Counted from the stretch's first letter, positions 31,007 to 45,100 are shown. The stretch: DNA of 64,000 bases from Akebia trifoliata (GCA_017979445.1 CM030704.1:17467658-17531657); one strand, 5' to 3'. The notes: generated by a model not told the origin, from the sequence alone. A program made the numbers and translations.

Positions 31007-34000
31007 CCATAGCAAAAACGTATTTTTCCTATTTCTATCTTCTCCAATGAGAAAGAAGACGAAAAAACAACAAAAAAGAAAAAATGTCTCTCTCCTTCCT
31101 CATTCATCTCTCTCTCTCTCTATCTTTTATTTGTTAGGTTGTCTCCAACAATTTCAAACCTCTCTTCTCGAATTTCTTTAACTCAAAAGAACATTTTTTC
31201 CCAAATCTCATTGAAGGTCACCCTTTTAAACTAGATTTAAAGATGTTTCTTTAGAGAATCCTCTTGAATCGATTGTTGGTGTTGTCATCGTGATAGTAGT
31301 AATCAATTTTTTTTTTCACCGATCTTCCTCCTCTTTCACTCTACTCAAGTCGTTAACGGCGTTTACTGACTTTATTCTTCTGATAAGGCTCTTTAATGGA
31401 TTTATTTTCAATCTTTTCTGCCTTACCTTTGATATTGATTTATTGTGAAGAAATTGTTATGAGGTTTTGAAATCTACCATTTTGAGAAATTGGGTCTGTT
31501 TTTTTTTTTTTTTTTAATTTAATAAAAAAAATGATTTTTTTTCCCTCTTTCTCTCTCTCTTTGTTCTCTCTGGTTTGTCGTTTTTTTAGCCCGATTGTGA
31601 ATCATACTCCTGTTGCAATTTCTTTTCTTCTATCAAAAACCCGTACTGATCCATATAGATTTGTGTTTCTTGTTTTTTTCCTAATGTTTGACATCGATCT
31701 TTCAAACAAAAAAAAAAAAAAATTGAGTTGGAGATGAGTATGCGTGATCAATAGTTGAAGTAGTAAGGACATAAAAAGCTATCCTAGCTTGATGGGTGCG
31801 TCAACAGTGGCACAAACTTGAGTGCAATGATAGGTGTTGTTTGTTTGGCTAAATTTCGAACAAGAGAGATAAATGATGAGAAATAAGTGGGTCGTGTTAG
31901 CAATTTGTATCACAAAATACTCTTGAAATTGGTTACACAACAAGCCAAATTTGGTTTGGAACCCACTTTATGGGTCACACTATCATGACAAAGTTAGTAA
32001 AATATCACATCTTACTCAATGTTGTTGGGCCCACTTGGATTGAAAAATAAAAAAAATATGATATAATGGTTTTCTAGATTTTGAAAAAAATCTATATTTT
32101 TCAAATAAAAAAATATGTTTTTTTTTAATAAAAGAAATTTGTTTTTTTTATAATAAAAGAAATTTGTTTTTTTTTTATAATAAAAGAAATCTGTTATTTT
32201 TTTTAAATAAAAAAGATTCTGTTTTTATATTTAAAAATAAAAAGAAGAAAAAAGAAAACCTCATTCCCTATATCCACAATTACTATTCTATCATTGATTC
32301 AATAGTTATTGAAATCTTGATTTGTTTAAAGTCGCCCGGAAGTGATCTTCAATTGGACCATAGAAAAAAAAAATATTTGTGTTTTTTTCAATGATTGGAT
32401 CAAATTGATTATTCCGATGTTATATTCATTGATTGCCCATCTAATATGCTGTGATCTTGATAGATATATGTTTGATGTGTTCATTTTGATCTTAATTTAG
32501 ATATGATGGGTTTTTGTATTATCCTGATTAATATTTCTATAGTACCCATGTTATGATAATATGATTAGGCCCACGGGCGCATTTATCTGGAAAACGCCCC
32601 GAGCACACCCCACCATGTTTTGCACACACCACTAGCACGTTTATTGCTTTGCATGCTTGCATGTCCCTTATAGCCAACGTGACACTAGTGCGTGGCCCGA
32701 TCTCTTCGGAGATGCTACATCATTCACAAAAATCATCACTCCAATCATGTACCTTAGGGTATATTAAACTGGGGCATCAGTACCGTCTAATTAGATGACT
32801 CTGAAAGGTATATCGATGCACCCAGGCTAGAGCGACCTGAGCCTTTGACCTATTGTAAGCTGCACAGTCACATATCCCGATTGCCAACGTAGTACTAGTA
32901 CGTGGTAACCCCCTTGTAGGATGTTAAACCATTTATGAAAGCTATAACCCTAAACTCGTACCTATACGGTATATCAAAGGTAATCCAAGTTCACCAATTG
33001 CACTTCTTGGTCAAAATCAGTACTTAAGCAAGATCCTGCCCCGTTGTACCCTACTATACGAGGTATTTAAGAGGGCCCTTGCTTAGCATTATGCGCCACC
33101 TCTCAACTAGGGATTAAACTGACTGTTTTTGACCTCAGAGAAGTGGGTTGGAGTTTTAGATTATCACCTATATGGTATATCAAACCAAGTCACCACGTAC
33201 CGTTTGATTGAGCACGCTTGAGAGGTATATAGGTGCACTTGAGCAAGGTTGGCCAGATGAATTGCGTTGCACATAGAAACCCTAGAGTCTAGAAAACCTC
33301 CCTATAGTTCACGACTCGAAGTTATCGTGGGTGTTCCCTGGTTGCTTGTTGGAAATGGACTTTACAAATGTTGAGATCAGAAAGTTACAGTTTTGTCCTC
33401 AAGAGACCAAACTTTTATTTAATTTAGCTCAAGGCTATCATATTGCTGGGTGCACCAACCCAATAAAGAATCCATTTTCATAATGACCCAGTCCATCTCA
33501 CTCCAACAATCATGATGGGTCGGACCATTCAAATCAAAATGGTATTCAAACTTTTTGCTAAATTCGGGTTTCAATCCATTTTAAAAAAAATGTTATCCAA
33601 AAGAAAAATATTTTCGAAATGAAAAATATTTTTCAGAGAAAAAATGTTTTCCAAATGAAAAATATTTTCTAGAGAAAAAATATTTTTCAAAGAAAAAATA
33701 TTTTCCAGAAGAAAATATTTTCCAAAAGAAAAGAAAATAAAGGAAAAATAACTTACAAAAGATCTATTTTTTCAAGGAAAAATGATACACAAAAAATCTA
33801 TTTTTGCATGGACTTTGGAAATTTTCTAAAATATTATTTTTCTAAAGAAAAAAAGGATTTTTACAAAAAATCTATTTTTTGCATTGACCTATTTTTTGCA
33901 TGGACCTTGAAAAATTACTAAAATATGTTTTCCTAAAAAGAAAATGATTGTAAAAAATAATCAAATTTGTGAAGGTTTTTTATTCAATGAAAACATTATT

Positions 34001-34734
34001 TTCCAATAATTTTCAAGAGTGCAATAAAATTATTTTCCTTCTGAATAAGCATTACATGAATGAATTGTTTAATGGATTGGTGCACAGAATTCGACAAAAC
34101 CTTAGGATTCATTAAAATGTTATAAATGGGGTAACACTAAAATTGACCTTCGATTAGATTTCAAGGTTATCATTGTACCTAAGCTCAATCGTCCATTGTC
34201 TAGTTAGGGTTGTAAATCCAGTCAGTTAGAACAAACGTCAATATCAAGACAACTGTTAGAAATGGCCTTAGAATTTCTCAACATCGCCTAGTTGTTCCCA
34301 GATCACAGTACCTCAGTCCTGCCGGTTGTAAGCAATATCTCGAGTCTACAGTCCGTAATCAACCCCGTTGTGAGTACTTGTCTTGAGTTTTCATGAGTCG
34401 TATGGGTTAGCCTGAGTCTAATTTTTCTTATCAATCCATCAATGTCATGTTTTCTTTAGATCAATTATGTTCTTTCCCTATTGAATCGAGTTTGTTTATT
34501 GAGTCTATAGAGAGGTATGTCGCCCCATCTGAATTTAATTGAATAAATGAAATTTTTGAATACCTCGAGCGCATTAACGAATTAACTAATAAACTGACTT
34601 CAAGGAGATAAATGTCTTACTTGACCTCTAATCAAGGAAGTGAAGGTCATTGACCTCGAAACAAAAAATAATTCCTAGAGAAATTCAAATAGAAACCATC
34701 ATATCCCCCAAAGGAACATGAAGGGACCATAAAT
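31007..34734 (+). other. Non-coding 5' leader region of the nested Tat/Ogre-like element
   Basis: A/T-rich DNA with poly-T and poly-A runs. A more balanced segment at 32560-33360 has repeated ..AACGTGACACTAGTGCGTGG.. / ..AACGTAGTACTAGTACGTGG.. phrases and GGTATATC motifs. A low-complexity GAAAAATATTTTCCAAA-type tract lies at about 33580-33960. No gene is recognised. Confidence 0.5.
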
Positions 34735-34968
34735 TTACTCAGAAATTTCAAAAGACTTGTTTACATGGTCTAATGAGGTGCAAGCTTGGGTGTTGTCCGA
34801 TATGGAATAGATACTCGTTTGATGAAATGAAAATACCAATGAGATCAAATAAGATGTTACAAAACGTATCAATGTTGTCCTCACTACATCTATCATAAGT
34901 TGATATGAGGTACCTTTGAAGCTGATATCTGATAATAGGTCGTACGTCAAAGCTTAGGTCATTACTCT

Positions 34969-35550
34969 ATGTTCAAAGTTCAGGATCTGGCATCACAAAT
35001 CATCACCCTACGTTTTCAAACTAATGGAAAGGTTGAAGCAGCTAATAAAAAATCTCAAAACAATCATCAAGAAAATGTGTCAATCACACCGGGATTAGTT
35101 AGAGAAGCTACCATTCATACTGGGGGCACATCGTACAATCTTTCACTGGAGTCACTCCCTATTCTCTAGTGTATGATATGGAGACAATCTTACCAGTTGA
35201 AGTGGAAAGCCCATATCTCAAGGTATTGATGCAAAGTCAACTGTTTGAAATATACTAGGTCCGTCATCAAATCAGATTGAAGAAAAACAACCTAAAAGTT
35301 TTGTACCACCTGCAAACTTATCAAAGAAGAATTGTTCGCACATTTGACAAGAAGGTTAAAGTTCGCTACTTGCAAGTCAAGGATTTAACCATCAGACTTA
35401 GAAGAAAATTAAGCACTCCTCCTCGATTATAGGAAGAAGTCTGAACCCAATTAGAGATATTAATTCATTAAGGAAATATTGTCTAGAAAAGCTGTCAGAC
35501 TTCAAGATCATGATAAAATTGAACTACTAAAGTCAACCAACCTTGACAAG
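34969..35550 (+). pseudogene. Integrase C-terminal remnant of the Tat/Ogre-like element
   Basis: The frame gives LRFQTNGKVEAANKKSQNN, a match to the conserved QTNG-VEAANK signature around the catalytic Glu of Tat-lineage integrase. It is followed after frame breaks by YDMETILPVEVE, KVLYHLQTYQRR and RTFDKKVKVR, also typical of that lineage. The N-terminal zinc finger and first catalytic Asp are absent. Confidence 0.8.
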
Positions 35551-36040
35551 ATCAAGCAGTACTATATTTAAGGAGGCCATATTTGGTTGAATCAATTTTC
35601 CTACTACCCAGTTCAATATCTCTTTTCTCAACCCTTTGCATCCTTTTAAAAAAAATGCATTTTTCTTTCTCAGCCCGATCACCTAACCTAGGGGAGGGAA
35701 GAATTCGAACTACGTTTTGGTCTGATCCCAAAAGTCTGGGGTATGTAGGCAACCTAAGAAGTTACTTCAAGCCCGACTACATAAAAAAAATAGATTTTCC
35801 TACAAAAAGAAGAAAAATCCAAAAAAAAAGGAGATATTGTCGAAATGGGGAAGAAAATTCAAAGAAAAAGAGAAAATTTAAGAGAAATGTCACACAAGGG
35901 GCATTTGGGTTTTAGAGCTTTAGAATTCACTTTTTTACGCCCAATCCTAAGCTTGCCCATGAAAGTCCTTCTAAGTACCGTGTGAAAAAGTCGAAGAAGA
36001 TAGCAAAGCATGATCAGACAGTAACTCCAGAAGTTCAAAA
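35551..36040 (+). other. Post-integrase non-coding segment
   Basis: It contains a purine-rich stretch and the segment CCCGATCACCTAACCTAGGG..GGGTATGTAGGCAACC, which resembles the conserved post-pol non-coding part of Tat-type elements. A 110-codon open frame here looks like chance read-through. Confidence 0.45.
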
Positions 36041-36054
36041 ATGAAGAAAAATGG

Positions 36055-36440
36055 AGCCTACTAGGTTGAAAACCCGAAAGGGGGACTTACGCAAAAATTA
36101 AGGCAAGCTCGCAAGATTGAAAATTCAAAAGGACGGTCTTGGCAACAATTAGAGTAAAGAAAAAAGAGCCTGCTAAGTTGAAAATCCGAAATGGCGACTT
36201 AGGCAAAAATTAAGACAAGCTCGTAAGGTTGAAAATCCAAAAGGACGGTCTTGGCAACAATCAAAGGAAAGAAAAAAAGAAAAAAACTCGCTAGATCAAA
36301 AATCTGAAAATACGATCTATGCAAAAGCTATAGTATGCTCGCTAGTTTGACAACCTGAAAGGGCAATCTAGGCAAAAGTTAGAGTAACAAAGAAAAATAG
36401 AAGAAAATCTCTATAGAATTGAAAAGCTAAAGGATGGTTT
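36055..36440 (+). repeat. About seven degenerate 50-65-bp tandem units
   Basis: Each unit has the pattern GCTCGCTAGGTTGAAAACCC, then GAAAGGG and a GGCAAAAATTAG tail. Units start near 36057, 36107, 36170, 36218, 36285, 36337 and 36405. They lie between integrase and the polypurine tract. Confidence 0.78.
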
Positions 36441-37039
36441 GAGCCGAAACATCTGAAGTCCGAATAATCAAGTTAAACACTTAGTTTAAACCAGGCAAAG
36501 ACTCAGAAGCCACACGTATCTTGTCTACGATTGATTTAAAAACTTTTGCTTCCCCAAATGAATCAAGGAGGAGAAGGGTGAATTCCATGATGAGTCTCAA
36601 AAGGAAATATTTTGTTCTCTTGAGCATGACTCAAAATCTTCAATATAAAAAGTCGAAATTAAAAAGTTGAATCTTTATTACGCTTGTGGTAATCAAATAT
36701 TTCAAACCTTCATACAAGGGGCACTTTCTTTCTTCTTTGATATGTAGTTTCCCCTTTATACTAGGGGCATTTTCTTTAGATGTGTTCATTACAGTGTTTC
36801 TATCAAACTAGGTGTATTTTGTTCTAAAACTTGCTCAATGTTAATCCTAAAAAATAATGGGAATCCCAAATTTAAGGTTACCATCTTGATAAAATTTAGA
36901 TGCGTTCAAAAGAAGTTAAAATTCATAAAATTTTGAAAGACTTTGAGGTTCAAACAGAAGCGTTTCTGATCTCATATTTGGTTTTGCCTAGAAATTAACT
37001 TATTACCATTTCACCTAGAATATAAATAGGATATTCTTT

Positions 37040-37400
37040 CTTTCCCAGATTCAATCATTCTTTCCTAGATCTATTTTTTCCCAGATTCAATCAGATCTAT
37101 TCTTTCCCAGATTCAATCAGATCTATTCATTCCAAGATTCAATCATTCTTTTCCAGATTATCTATTCATTCCCAGATTCAATCATTCTTTTCCAGATTCA
37201 TTTTCAATCATTATTTCCCGGATTCATTCATCTCTTCCTAGTTTTACTCAGTCATATGCCGCCGAGGATTTTCTCGGAATTATGCTCAGATGCCGTCGAG
37301 GGTTTTCTTAGAATTATGCTCATATACCGCCGAGGGTTTTCTCAGAATTATGCTCAGTTTATGCCCAGATTATGCTCAATTTTATGCTCAGTTTTATACT
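37040..37400 (+). repeat. Short tandem repeats before the 3' LTR
   Basis: Repeated CCCAGATTCAATCA..TTC phrases (about 37040-37240) are followed by three 44-bp units of GCCGAGGGTTTTCTCAGAAT followed by TATGCTCA (about 37257-37390). Confidence 0.75.
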
Positions 37401-37729
37401 CAAATTTTACTTAATTTATACTCAGATCTAGCTTAAACCATCTTTGAGATTTATCTCAGATTTCAAGTACACACACTTGCACATTTTTAGTAAAGGAGAA
37501 TTTTTTTTAATTCAAGGATCTGACACTATCAATGAGAGCTCACACTCAAGGACCTGACAACTTCATAGTTTGGGGAGAGTTTTACCCTCAAGGATCCCAA
37601 CATCTTGACGAATTGCTAAATCAGGCTGCAAAATGAACTGTCACTAGCTTTGGCATTTGGATATCGCACTATCTACCGAAATTGATTTGCTATCTAGTTT
37701 GCTTTAACCCTCTGCCAAAGAGGGACATC

Positions 37730-39094
37730 TATAGATACTCAATTTTTGCACTCACCTGATTAATCAATTCGTCAATCCGATCGTGACGATTTCCAATGAT
37801 GGATGATTATTCCAATGCTCTATTTTGTTACTAGATATGTTTTAGAAATTCGGATGAAGTATCTCAAACTAACAAAACTATAGAAACTATGCTAAGCTAG
37901 GAAAATATAACCCCAAAAACATAGAAATCATCATCTTGTAGACAAAAATAAGTTTTACGATAAAAATCACTAAAAAACGACCAAATTATCAAAATACCAT
38001 TAACATCAAAACATCCTTAGAGCCCCTTTACGCTTAGGAAAACCCATTCGAATACATTAAATAATAAAATGAAATCAAATAAACCATTTCGCCAATTTTC
38101 ACTAATGCCCCTCATAAGGGTTGACAATTATTTCACGCTAACTTTTTTTTATAAATAACACAAACCAATAATCCCATTGAATTCCTTACGAAAAATCAAT
38201 TCCAAAACATCCCGGAACATCGAAAATCGACTTGAAAGGCAAAAATTCTCTTTGGGGGCAAAACGGTAATTTTTTAATTTTTAATTTTTAATTTTGAAAT
38301 TAATAGATAAAATATTTAAAAATCTAAAACAAGTCAATCTCATAAGACTTAAATCAAAACCCTAATCTAAAGAAACCAAGTCAATCTCATAAGACTTAAG
38401 TCAAAACCCTAATTAAAATTCTAAAAGAAACCTAATCAAACACTAACTGTACCCAAAAAACTCTATAAATAGAGAGCTTCCACAACATAATTTCGTAGGT
38501 TAAAGAAAATCATAGAAAAAGTAGGTTAAAAAGCTTCCCTAACCTTCTCAAAATCCTGATTTTGAAGTCCTAACCCTTTACCTATCATCCAAACCCTAAT
38601 TTTTATTCACAAACACCCATAAACTCTCCACAAAACACCCAGAGATCCATCAAAAAATTAGGAAACACTCATATCTAAGAAAGAGGCACTTCATCTTGGA
38701 GATTTGAAGCGGATCCAGTGACAGAAACGAAGCGACGAATATCTTACGAAGAACCACTCTACCAGTTCTGAGGGAACGACTTATTGCGATCATATATGTA
38801 TATTTTATTTCTATCTTTTTAATTTAATTAATTTATTTATTTTAGGTTTTTATTTAGCAATGTAATATTCTTGGAAAATAATAGAGACCGGCTTTGCCGG
38901 GCAGGGTTGGTGCCTAATAATACCTTCCAACCCCGTAATGTGATCCTTGGACTTAGTTTTTTTTGTAGATTATTTTTTTTTATCCATCTTGAGTCGATGC
39001 TAAGTTCCTAGACCGTAATAACTAAGTGGCGGCGACTCCCAAACTTCAAAATCAAAAGTGGATCTGCACACCCCACTGATCGAGGGCGCATTCA
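37730..39094 (+). repeat. 3' LTR of the nested Tat/Ogre-like element
   Basis: It starts TATAGATACTCAATTTTTGC (the TG end decayed to TA) and ends ..GAGGGCGCATTCA. It aligns with 27226-28595 over its full length. The TATA-like CTATAAATAGAGAG lies near 38462. Confidence 0.87.
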
Positions 39095-40530
39095 AAAATC
39101 ATCCAGGATTTGTACTAATTTGGGTAGGATGTATAACATGAATGCTACATTTAGTGACGTGAAAAAAGAATTACTAAAAGTGGAGGAAATTTGAATAATG
39201 TATGATTATTCCAATGCTTTTTCTTAAAGAGTTACATGGATTACCCCCAATCAAGAAGATTGATTTCTCAATTGAACTGATTCTAGGAACTAGACCCATA
39301 TACATTTCACCTCATCGAATGGCCCCAACAGAAATGAAGGAATTGAAAGTCAATTGGAAGTATTGACAGGATTGGGTTTCATTCGTAGGTTGCCTTGGAG
39401 TGCTCCAATTTTGTTCGTGAAAAAGAAGGATAGGTCAATTAGATTATGCATTGACTATCGAAAATTGAACCATATGACAATAAAGAATAAATATCCACTT
39501 CTAAAGATTGATGATCTATTTGATCAATTGAGATGTGCAATACTTTTCTAAAATTGATCTAAGATCAGGATACCACCACTTGAGGATCAGGGAGGAAGAT
39601 ATTTCGAAAACAACATCAAAATACGGTTAGGCACTTTGAGTACCTAGTAATGCCGTTAGATCTGACTAATGCACCGACAATGTTTATGAACCTTATGTAG
39701 CGAATATTTTGGGATTTTCTAAATATTTTCATTATCGTTTACATTGAAAATATTTTGATCTATTCGAATATGAAATTTGAACATGAGGATTATTTGAATA
39801 TCACATTTCACAGGTTGCGCAAAGATAAGCTTTATGCAAAACCAAGTGTGAATTCTGATTATATGAAGTGATATTCTTGGGTCATTTAATTTTCAATAAT
39901 GAGATATTTATAGACTTGTCAAAGATTGAAGCGGTTAGGAACTAGCATAGACTGACTACAGTTACTAAGATCAATAATTTTCTTAGATTTGCGGGATATT
40001 ACTGTAGATTTGTAGAAAGCTTCTCCAAGATAGCTTCATCATTAATGAAGTTAACTCAAAAAAATGTCAAGTTTGAATAGACAAATAGCTATGAAGCAGT
40101 ATTCCAAGAGTTGAAAACTCGACTGACCACGATACTAATTTTGATATTCCCTATGCCAGGAGAAAAATATGTCATTTATGCAGACACTTCTCATGCGAGA
40201 CTTGGATGTGTGCTAATGTAGGATGGTCGATAATTGTTTATGCATCGAGATAGTTGAAGATCTATAAGAAGAACTATCCAATTCACAGTTTAGAGTTGAC
40301 AGCTATAGTACATGCACTCAAGGTTTGGAGATGCTACTTATATAGGAAGACATTCGAAGTGTATTCAAATCACAAGAGCCTCAAGTATTTGTTCTCGCAG
40401 AAAGACTTGAACATGAGAAAAAGGCGGTGAATGGAATACTTAAAGAATTATGACTTTACATTGCATTATCATCCCGGTAAGGCTAATGTAATAGTAGACA
40501 CTTTAAGTCATAAGAAAGATAGGGCGTTTA
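39095..40530 (+). pseudogene. Reverse transcriptase / RNase H of the Tekay-like element
   Basis: RT motifs appear in order: [50 protein letters not shown], and the catalytic box. RNase H motifs follow (KYVIYADTSHARLGCVL, then HYHPGKANV). The catalytic YIDD box reads YIEN (39740-39751). Several stops and frameshifts are present. Confidence 0.85.
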
Positions 40531-40799
40531 CTCACATAAGGATTGAGAGATGAAAAATGCTAGAAGTGCAACTGATTATGTATTCTATATTCCTTCAGAA
40601 ACAAATGAGTAGAAATCCTATGTAGCTCAGATGAGAGTACTACCCTACATCGTTTAGAGTATTATTGAAGCTCAAAAGATGGATATAGAATTAGAAGCAT
40701 ATCAAAAGAAAGCCGAGGACCGTAGTGATCAGAGTTAGAAAATTTATGTGATGGTAGCATAAAGTTCAAAGAGAAACTTTGGGTTCCTTGCAACGTTTT

Positions 40800-42080
40800 G
40801 TTGAGGAATGACATAATGGATGAAGCCCATAAGTCACATTTTTCTATCATCCAAGGTGTATCAAGACATAAAGAGGAATTTTTGGTGGTTAGGGATGAAA
40901 AAACACATTGTCCAGTACGTAAGCCGTTGTATGACATGTCAACAAATAAAAGTTGAGCATAGAAGACCTGCAGGGTTGTTACAACCACTTCCTATTCACG
41001 AATGAAAATGGGTGTACGTGACTATGGATTTTGTTTATGGATTGTCGAGGGCCAATGATGGGATTGATACAGTATGAGTGAATATAGATAGGCATATTAA
41101 ATCTGTTCATTTACTACCTATCAAGATGAACTACACTGTAGATAGGTTGAGCAAGATTTATGTCTCAGAGATTGTGAAGTTACATGGAGTCCCAGTTTCT
41201 ACTGTGTCTGATAGGGATCCACATTTTACATCTCAATTTTAGCAAAGTTTTCAAGTTACTTTTGATACAAATTTGAAAATGAGTACATCATTCCACCCAC
41301 AGATAGATGAGCAATCAAAACGTGTTATTCAAAAATCGGAAGACATATTGAAGGCTTGTGTGCTATATTTCAGGGATAATTGGAAGAATCACTTAGCATT
41401 AATCGCATTTGCCTATAATAATAGTTACTAATCTAGTATAGGCACGACACCATTTGAGGCATCATATGGTTAGTTGTGTAGATCGTCAAATTGTTGGGCA
41501 AAAGTCGGGGACAATATTCTGTTGGGATCCGACATCGTCTTAGAAACTATTGATAAGATTATAACTATTTGAGAGAGGTTATGAATAGTGTCTAGCAAGC
41601 ATAAAAGTTATGCAGAACATCATCAACGATCGTTAGAGTTTGTGGTAAGTGATTTTGTGTTTTTGAAGATTTATCTTAGGAGATGAATCAACAAGTTTGG
41701 GATTAAGGGTAAACTGAAGCCGAGGTATGTGGGACCGTTTGAGATCATGGTTAGAGTTGGCACGGTTGCATACAAGTTGGCATTATCCGCTCAGTTGAAA
41801 AATGTTCACAATGTATTTCATGTATTGATGTTTATGAACCGGACCCATCCCACGTTATTGATTGGCAGTTTTTGAATCTAAAGGAGGACATACCATAAGA
41901 TATATCATATGAGGAAGGGTTAGTGAAGATTTTTAACTGTAAGAAGAAGATGTTGAGATCGCAAGCTATCCCATTAGTAAATGTGCTTTGGATACATCAC
42001 AATGTCGATGAGACAACTTGGGAGAAAGAAATGAAAATGCAGACTCAATTTTTGGATTTATTCTTGGATTTAGGTATGTT
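40800..42080 (+). pseudogene. Integrase and chromodomain-like tail of the Tekay-like element
   Basis: Zinc-binding region DIKRNFWWLGMKKHIVQYV then CMTCQQIKVEHRRPAGLLQP is followed by the catalytic core (VTMDFVYGL, VSDRDPHFTS). The expected catalytic Glu in the QSER motif is Lys (QSKR, codon 41318-41320). The C terminus has KPRYVGPFEI, LSAQLKNVHNVFHV and IPLVNVLWIHHNVDETTWEKE, as in chromoviruses. Frame breaks throughout. Confidence 0.85.
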
Positions 42081-42119
42081 TTAATTTTGATGATGAAATT
42101 CTTATTAAGGTGGAGATGA

Positions 42120-45100
42120 TGTAATGACCAGAAAATTTAACATGTATTTCGAGACTAGATTTTAAGTTTTAATTCGATGAATTTTGAGTTTATTTTAATG
42201 ACTTAAAAGTTCAATTTTTATTTATTAACATTTGTAAAAATCAATCATCGCCAATAGATACAAAAATGTCAAGAAACATACTTTAGCCTGTAAACATGCT
42301 CGAATTTGAGTTCGGATGGAAAAATTACAAAATCATCAATTTTTGTGTTAGACGGGACCTAAAAAGGTAAATTTTCATTAGAGTAAGAATTAGTAAAATT
42401 CGATCATACCATTAAGTCCGTAATAAAAAATTATAAAGAATAGAGTATTTATTCATCAATTTTTGAGTCCGAAAAGTCGAGTTACTATCAAAATAAAAAT
42501 AAATGAGAAAATACCAATTTTCCCCCTTAAGTCTTTATGTAAAAGAAACTTAAGTTTATTTTATTTCATTCTTTTCTCTCCAAATGAACTAAAATTGAGC
42601 TGATCAAACCACCAAGGGTTTCAACCCTTTTCGCCTCAAGATCCATCGTGAACGAGACATCGTTGAGCCTCGATGAAGAAGACAAAGTTGTCAATGTTGA
42701 CAAGCTCTATATTTTCACAGTCCTTGCTTTTCGTTTCTCTTTCTCTGTCTTATTCTCCATCAAGAATAAGCGAGTGGACACATTCTACTGGGGTTTCATC
42801 TACTTAGAAGGAGATTTGTCATTCTTTGTAAAAGGAAAATAGAGTGTCGTCATCATGGTCTTCGCAGCCACCGATCGTTTCGTATCCAAGATTACCCAAC
42901 CTCAATTTCTTTGCGGTTTCTTCACCTCCGATTAACCATTGAAAACGATTCGTGGTAGGATGCCTTACCTTCTACCCTCTAGTTATACAATATTTTCATT
43001 GAAATCTTTGGCATTATTGTTGTTTTTCTAATTATCGATTACTTCATTAATTTCGTGTATTTTGGTGAATCAATTCGAATTGTTATTTGTTCCATATGAT
43101 GTATTTTTCAAATTCATGATTTGATCATATCGATTTGTTTGATATTTCTTGTATATCTATTATTTACATTGTATTTGTGGAGATTTTGGTTGAATTTAAG
43201 ATAAAAATCGGATGAATATTGAAGAAAATGATTTCTGATTTTTTTCTCGCAGTGTCACCATTTTTACTACCAATAGAAACCGGTTTCTCTCATTCCCATA
43301 CATACCATCGGTGGTACCGTCACATGCCAAAATTCATTATGGAGGTGGCACCGTTAGAAATAGCTTTCCGCCACTGCTAGCACTATTTAAGCAATTGGTT
43401 TTCCAATTGTTTTGCCTATCTCATTTTCATTAAAAATATTTAAGTAAATGTTCCATTTACTTTAATTTCTTTAATAAAATTAAGGTTTTACCCCCCATTT
43501 GCAAACTTTGAGAATGATTTTAAAATCAAATTATCATCATTTTACCCCTTTGTTCTAAAACTTTGAAGAACAAAACGTAGATTTCAGTATTTTGCTCGAT
43601 TTTCAAAATCCCATAACTTTACCATTCTTTTAAATGAAGTTATAAAAATTATATGGCATTTTCCATATTATCGAGGGATTTCATTTACAAAAATCCATTT
43701 TCAATTTAAACAACTTTGAAAATTCACTTTTTTCAACACTTGGTCAAATTTTCACAACTTTCCCAACTTTTATGTCTCATGACTTTATCTTATTTTTTGA
43801 ATTTTTTTACTCATCACAACCATCGAATGGAGTTAGTTGATGCTCTAAGGATCTTAAATGAATTTAAAAACAAAATTACTTTGATAGATACATATGACGA
43901 TAGAGATTGATCAATGATTGATGGATAGATAGAGAAAACGTATATTTTCTACTAATTGATGGGACAATGCCTCCAATTTTATGTAGTGGTTATGCCACGT
44001 AAGACATGATAGATAGATAAATGGGTATCTATCTCACGTTTTCACGATCAGTTGAGATATAATAGATGGATGGATGGAATGATAGATATATGTCATTGGA
44101 GAGTACTACTGAACCTTGCTTATATTTTTGATAGAAAGAACGATATACTGTATATAAATCAAACTATTTTTGTTTATTAGAAAAAGGTGGTAGAAAACCT
44201 ACAAAGAGTGACGCATTGCTATATATCCAAAAGCGACGGATCAATATAGAATAGTACTAAATGTCATATACTCTTCGGTAGTATAGGATAACTTAGAATA
44301 TATTATAAATTTTAAGATCCAGAAATTTCTCTTACTTCTTTCTTGAGAAATTTTGTGTGAGATAATTTTTGTATAATGTAGAGGTAGTTGGGGTTTACAT
44401 GCGTTATCTCTTGATAGGCTTCAACGTGAAGGGTATCTTGGTTAGTTAATGATTATTGGTAGTTTGTAGTCATCAAACGATTAACCTCACTGTTAATTAA
44501 ACTCAATATTGGGTTCTTACTCAACGACCAATCTGAGTCGGATAAATGGTAATCCAATTGTGGTATGATAGACTGACTACAAAATCAGATTATAACAATG
44601 AGATTCCATATCAGACTTTAAGTCTGAAATATCGAATTGCCATAATCAAGGTGATTATATTGACATATTCTTCTACTCTCTTATCGACTATAACACTGTG
44701 TTTGTATTATGTACTTTTTATTTCTTTTGTGATATTAATAGATGAGTTACAATTTAAATGTAGTATGAATTATTTTAAATGACATAAATGATAGATTGAA
44801 ATTTATATCAATTATTTATTGATTATGCTTAGACATTTATCGTATGTTACAATAAGAAAACTTGCATTATTTAACTATTTAATTTATTACTCGTGCATAT
44901 GTGATGCGTTGTTAGAACAACATTCATCTTGTTGAGTAACATTCACCTGTTACTTACCCTATTTTATACTTTAGATTATTTACTTGTTAAGGAGCCTACT
45001 CGTGAAAAGTCACTCGAGGAGGTCCCCCTTGAAAGTTATGCTAAGGATTTGCAGCCTCTATCAACTTGACGATTTTCTTAGTAGTTTAGTGGCTGTGTTT

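Larger units (their letters stand above)
27226..39094 (+). mobile_element. Nested Tat/Ogre-like Ty3/gypsy element with two LTRs and internal deletion
   Basis: The 5' LTR is 27226-28595 and the 3' LTR 37730-39094. A primer-site-like TGACGACTCCACTAGGGA follows the 5' LTR and a polypurine tract (AAAGAGGGACATC) precedes the 3' LTR. The interior keeps only an integrase tail (about 34969-35550), so gag, protease, RT and RNase H are missing. LTRs differ at roughly every tenth to fifteenth base by eye, mostly C/T and G/A. It lies inside the Tekay-like element and contains a solo LTR at 29269-31001. Flanks AGAAC and AAAAT match poorly as a target duplication. Confidence 0.85.

Noticed and set aside
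35583..35915. 110-codon plus-strand frame
   Set aside because: Lies in the post-integrase non-coding part of a Tat-type element; no domain.
42648..42842. 64-codon frame within the Tekay 3' LTR
   Set aside because: Short, no recognised domain, and LTR context.
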